From positions 1,922,001-1,986,000 of the forward strand of contig NZ_CP150170.1 in assembly GCF_037963865.1 (NCBI RefSeq): a stretch of 64,000 nt of DNA, read 5' to 3'. Below the pieces are notes generated by a model. That model saw only the letters and a program-made list of their open reading frames with translations. It was not told the origin of the DNA and did not search any database. The translations under genes were made by a program, and so were the position numbers. Below are positions 62,050-64,000 of this stretch, piece by piece (the first letter of the stretch is position 1; every line of letters begins with the position of its first letter). Source of the stretch: Paenibacillus sp. FSL R10-2734. Its GTDB lineage: Bacteria; Bacillota; Bacilli; Paenibacillales; Paenibacillaceae.

Positions 62050-63372
62050 ATGAAAGCAACATGGGAAAAAATAGAGAAGAACCTTGGAGTTCTTGAAGTA
62101 GAAGTTGACGCAGAACGCGTCGCAGCAGCACTTGATAAAGCTTTTAATAAAGTCGTTAAGAAAGCTAACGTACCAGGCTTCCGTAAAGGTAAAGTGCCAC
62201 GCCCGATCTTTGAATCCCGTTTTGGTGTAGAAAGCTTGTACCAAGATGCAATCGACATTCTTCTTCCTGAAGCTTACGGTGAAGCAGTTGAACAAACTGA
62301 CATCTTCCCTGTAGACCGTCCTGAAGTTGATATTGAGCAATTTGCTAAAGGTCAATCCTTTATCTTCAAAGCGAAGATCACGGTTAAACCTGAAGTTAAG
62401 CTTGGCGATTACAAAGGTCTGGAAGTTCCAGTACAAAAAGCTGAAGTGACTGAAGAAGAGCTGAGCGCTGAGCTTGCTCGTCTGCAAGAGCGTCATGCTG
62501 AACTCGTAGTAGTTGAAGAAGAAGCAGCAGCTAACGGCGACATCGCTGTGATCGATTTTGACGGATATGTTGATGATGTACCGTTCGAAGGCGGAAAAGC
62601 TGAGCGTCATTCCCTTGAGCTTGGTAGCAACTCCTTCATTCCTGGATTTGAAGAGCAAGTAGTTGGAATGGCTACTGGAGATTTCAAAGATGTAGAAGTT
62701 ACTTTCCCTGATGAATACCATGCAGAGAACCTTGCGGGTAAGAAGGCAGTATTCAAAGTGAAGCTGCACGAAATCAAACGCAAACAACTTCCTGCACTCG
62801 ATGATGAGTTCGCTAAAGATGTAAGTGAATTCGAAACTTTGGAAGAGTACAAAGCAGATCTGAAAGCTCAGCTCGAATCCCGTAAACAGGATGAACTGAA
62901 AGGCCTTCGCGAAAACGCAGTTGTTGATAAAGCAGCAGAAAACGCTGAAGTTGAGATCCCTGAAGCTATGATCAACAGCGAAGTTGAGAACATGGTTCGT
63001 GACTTTGACACTCGTCTTCGTCAACAAGGTATGAACATGGATATGTTCCTTAGCTTCTCCGGTCAAACTCGTGAAGACTTGCAGAACCAAATGAAAGGCG
63101 ATGCTGAAAAACGCGTTCGCAACAACCTGGTACTGGAAGTTATCGCTAAACAAGAGAACATTGAAGTTTCCGAAGAAGAAGTTAACGAAGAGTTGGCTAC
63201 TATGGCTGAAGCTTACAAACGTACTCCTGAAGAAATCCGAAGCATCTTGGCAGCTAACGGTTCACTGGGCAGCTTGAGCGAAGAACTTTCTTTGCGCAAA
63301 ACCATTGATTTCCTTGTTAGCAATAGTGTAGAAGTAGAAGCACCAGCTGCTGAAGACGCTAAAGCTGAGTAA
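62050..63372 (+). CDS. tig: Trigger factor, ribosome-bound chaperone and prolyl isomerase
   Basis: A 440-residue protein. The N-terminal ribosome-binding domain carries GFRKGKVPRPIFE, the loop that docks at the exit tunnel. The FKBP-type isomerase domain (about 150-245) has GDIAVIDFDGYVDDVPFEGG and LGSNSFIPGFEEQVVGM. The C-terminal chaperone domain is rich in charged helices. GGAGGG precedes the ATG. The length is normal. Codons are strongly biased, as expected for a highly expressed gene, which also keeps a long reverse-strand frame open. The gene order tig followed by clpP is common in Bacilli. Confidence 0.98.
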   Translation: MKATWEKIEKNLGVLEVEVDAERVAAALDKAFNKVVKKANVPGFRKGKVPRPIFESRFGVESLYQDAIDILLPEAYGEAVEQTDIFPVDRPEVDIEQFAKGQSFIFKAKITVKPEVKLGDYKGLEVPVQKAEVTEEELSAELARLQERHAELVVVEEEAAANGDIAVIDFDGYVDDVPFEGGKAERHSLELGSNSFIPGFEEQVVGMATGDFKDVEVTFPDEYHAENLAGKKAVFKVKLHEIKRKQLPALDDEFAKDVSEFETLEEYKADLKAQLESRKQDELKGLRENAVVDKAAENAEVEIPEAMINSEVENMVRDFDTRLRQQGMNMDMFLSFSGQTREDLQNQMKGDAEKRVRNNLVLEVIAKQENIEVSEEEVNEELATMAEAYKRTPEEIRSILAANGSLGSLSEELSLRKTIDFLVSNSVEVEAPAAEDAKAE

Positions 63373-63427
63373 GATTTTTTAACAACTACCTAGAACGGCC
63401 AAGCAAGTCGGCCTCCATACAGATATG

Positions 63428-63465
63428 ATAAGGCACGTAAGTTTCGTTACGTGCCTTATTTTTAT
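63428..63465 (+). terminator. Terminator of tig
   Basis: ATAAGGCACGTAA pairs perfectly with TTACGTGCCTTAT over 13 bp, with a 6-nt loop and a T-run. Confidence 0.95.
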
Positions 63466-63579
63466 CCTCGGCCACAGATATATGTCATTACATAGGTATC
63501 CGAATGAACGTATGGCATAAGGAAAGTGGCGTGACAATCATAATTGACAAGCAGTGGACAAGTCTGCTGTAGTGAAAAA

Positions 63580-63608
63580 ATGACATCGCGCCGTGAACGT
63601 GTTAAAAT
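63580..63608 (+). promoter_or_regulatory. Promoter of clpP
   Basis: ATGACA (63580-63585) and TAAAAT (63603-63608) are 17 bp apart; the -10 ends 49 nt before the ATG. I see no CtsR-type GGTCAAA repeat near it. Confidence 0.6.
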
Positions 63609-63657
63609 ATTTTTGAAACGATAAGACTAATCTGTAAAGAGAAAAGAGGTTGGTGGC

Positions 63658-64000
63658 ATGAGTCTGGTACCAATGGTTGTGGAATCAACAAGTCGTGGAG
63701 AACGTTCATACGATATCTATTCCAGATTGCTCAAGGATCGCATTATTTTCTTAAGCAGTGCGATTGACGATGATGTCGCCAATCTAGTTATTGCTCAACT
63801 GCTGTTCCTTGCAGCAGATGATCCCGAGAAGGACATTCACTTGTACCTCAACTCACCCGGTGGTTCAGTAACAGCCGGTATGGGTATATACGATACGATG
63901 CAATATATCAAACCGGATGTTTCAACCATTTGTGTAGGAATGGCTGCAAGCATGGGATCGCTCCTTCTAACAGCTGGGGCTCCGGGCAAAAGATATGCGC
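63658..64000 (+). CDS. clpP: ATP-dependent Clp protease proteolytic subunit, N-terminal part
   Basis: The first 114 codons of a gene that runs off the window. The frame starts MSLVPMVVESTSRGERSYDI and continues to LYLNSPGGSVTAGMGIYDTM and CVGMAASMGSLLL. Ser98 in GMAASMGS is the catalytic serine; the His and Asp of the triad lie past the edge. ClpP forms the two-ring chamber that degrades proteins fed by ClpX or ClpC. AAAGAGGTTGG precedes the ATG. Confidence 0.97.
   Translation, partial: MSLVPMVVESTSRGERSYDIYSRLLKDRIIFLSSAIDDDVANLVIAQLLFLAADDPEKDIHLYLNSPGGSVTAGMGIYDTMQYIKPDVSTICVGMAASMGSLLLTAGAPGKRYA

Noticed and set aside
61903..63153. A 416-codon minus-strand frame opposite tig
   Set aside because: The strong codon bias of tig leaves few stop codons on the other strand; tig is certain from its motifs.
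63541..63657. CtsR operator before clpP
   Set aside because: I looked for GGTCAAA direct repeats and saw none.

Overview
The window reads like a spore-forming Gram-positive of the Paenibacillus type (my inference). The reasons are: large secreted enzymes ending in three SLH repeats, purine-rich ribosome binding sites with many TTG and GTG starts, a T-box leader on argS, BclB-type collagen-like spore-surface proteins, YesM/YesN-style two-component control of sugar uptake, and a tig-clpP junction. I cannot name the species.

Layout. 1-5.5 kb: the end of a sugar-binding lipoprotein gene, then a 1622-residue SLH-anchored protein with a glycosidase-like core. 5.7-9.0 kb: aldo/keto reductase, asparagine synthetase and a small unknown protein. 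9.1-10.3 kb: tRNA-Arg(UCU), tandem repeats and remains of at least two insertion sequences. 10.3-16.3 kb: an A+T-rich SLH-anchored GH85 endo-beta-N-acetylglucosaminidase that looks acquired. 16.6-25.4 kb: a class C beta-lactamase-like hydrolase, divergent from a LacI regulator, esterase, GH3 beta-glucosidase and GH94-type phosphorylase; I infer a beta-1,2-glucooligosaccharide pathway. 25.5-27.6 kb: argS with its T-box leader. 27.8-32.6 kb: three proteins sharing one N-terminal domain, two of them with collagen-like stalks. 32.6-37.1 kb: SWI2/SNF2 helicase and a CPBP membrane protease. 37.3-55.0 kb: a glucuronoxylan/glucuronate locus with an AraC regulator, GH67 alpha-glucuronidase, sensor kinase and response regulator, sugar ABC importer, GH2 enzyme, zinc dehydrogenase, GntR repressor, UxuA and UxuB. 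55.2-59.5 kb: a secreted propeller-like protein and pstS-pstC-pstA without pstB. 59.5-60.8 kb: palindromes, a 96-bp tandem repeat, 132-bp repeats and a second tRNA-Arg(UCU) on the opposite strand. 61.0-64.0 kb: a conserved gene that seems to start at ATT, trigger factor, and the first part of clpP.

How the parts fit together. The glucuronate region is one pathway: GH67 releases (methyl)glucuronic acid from imported aldouronates, the ABC system imports the oligosaccharides, and UxuB and UxuA process fructuronate to 2-keto-3-deoxygluconate. Uronate isomerase, the later enzymes and the importer ATPase are not in the window. The LacI locus pairs a phosphorylase with a beta-glucosidase.

The least explained material is the pair of tRNA-Arg genes, in opposite orientation about 51.5 kb apart. 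Each is followed by copies of the same roughly 130-bp terminator-bearing repeat. Next in interest are the shared domain of the three spore-surface-like proteins, the ATT start, and the 96-bp repeat whose reading frame stays open.
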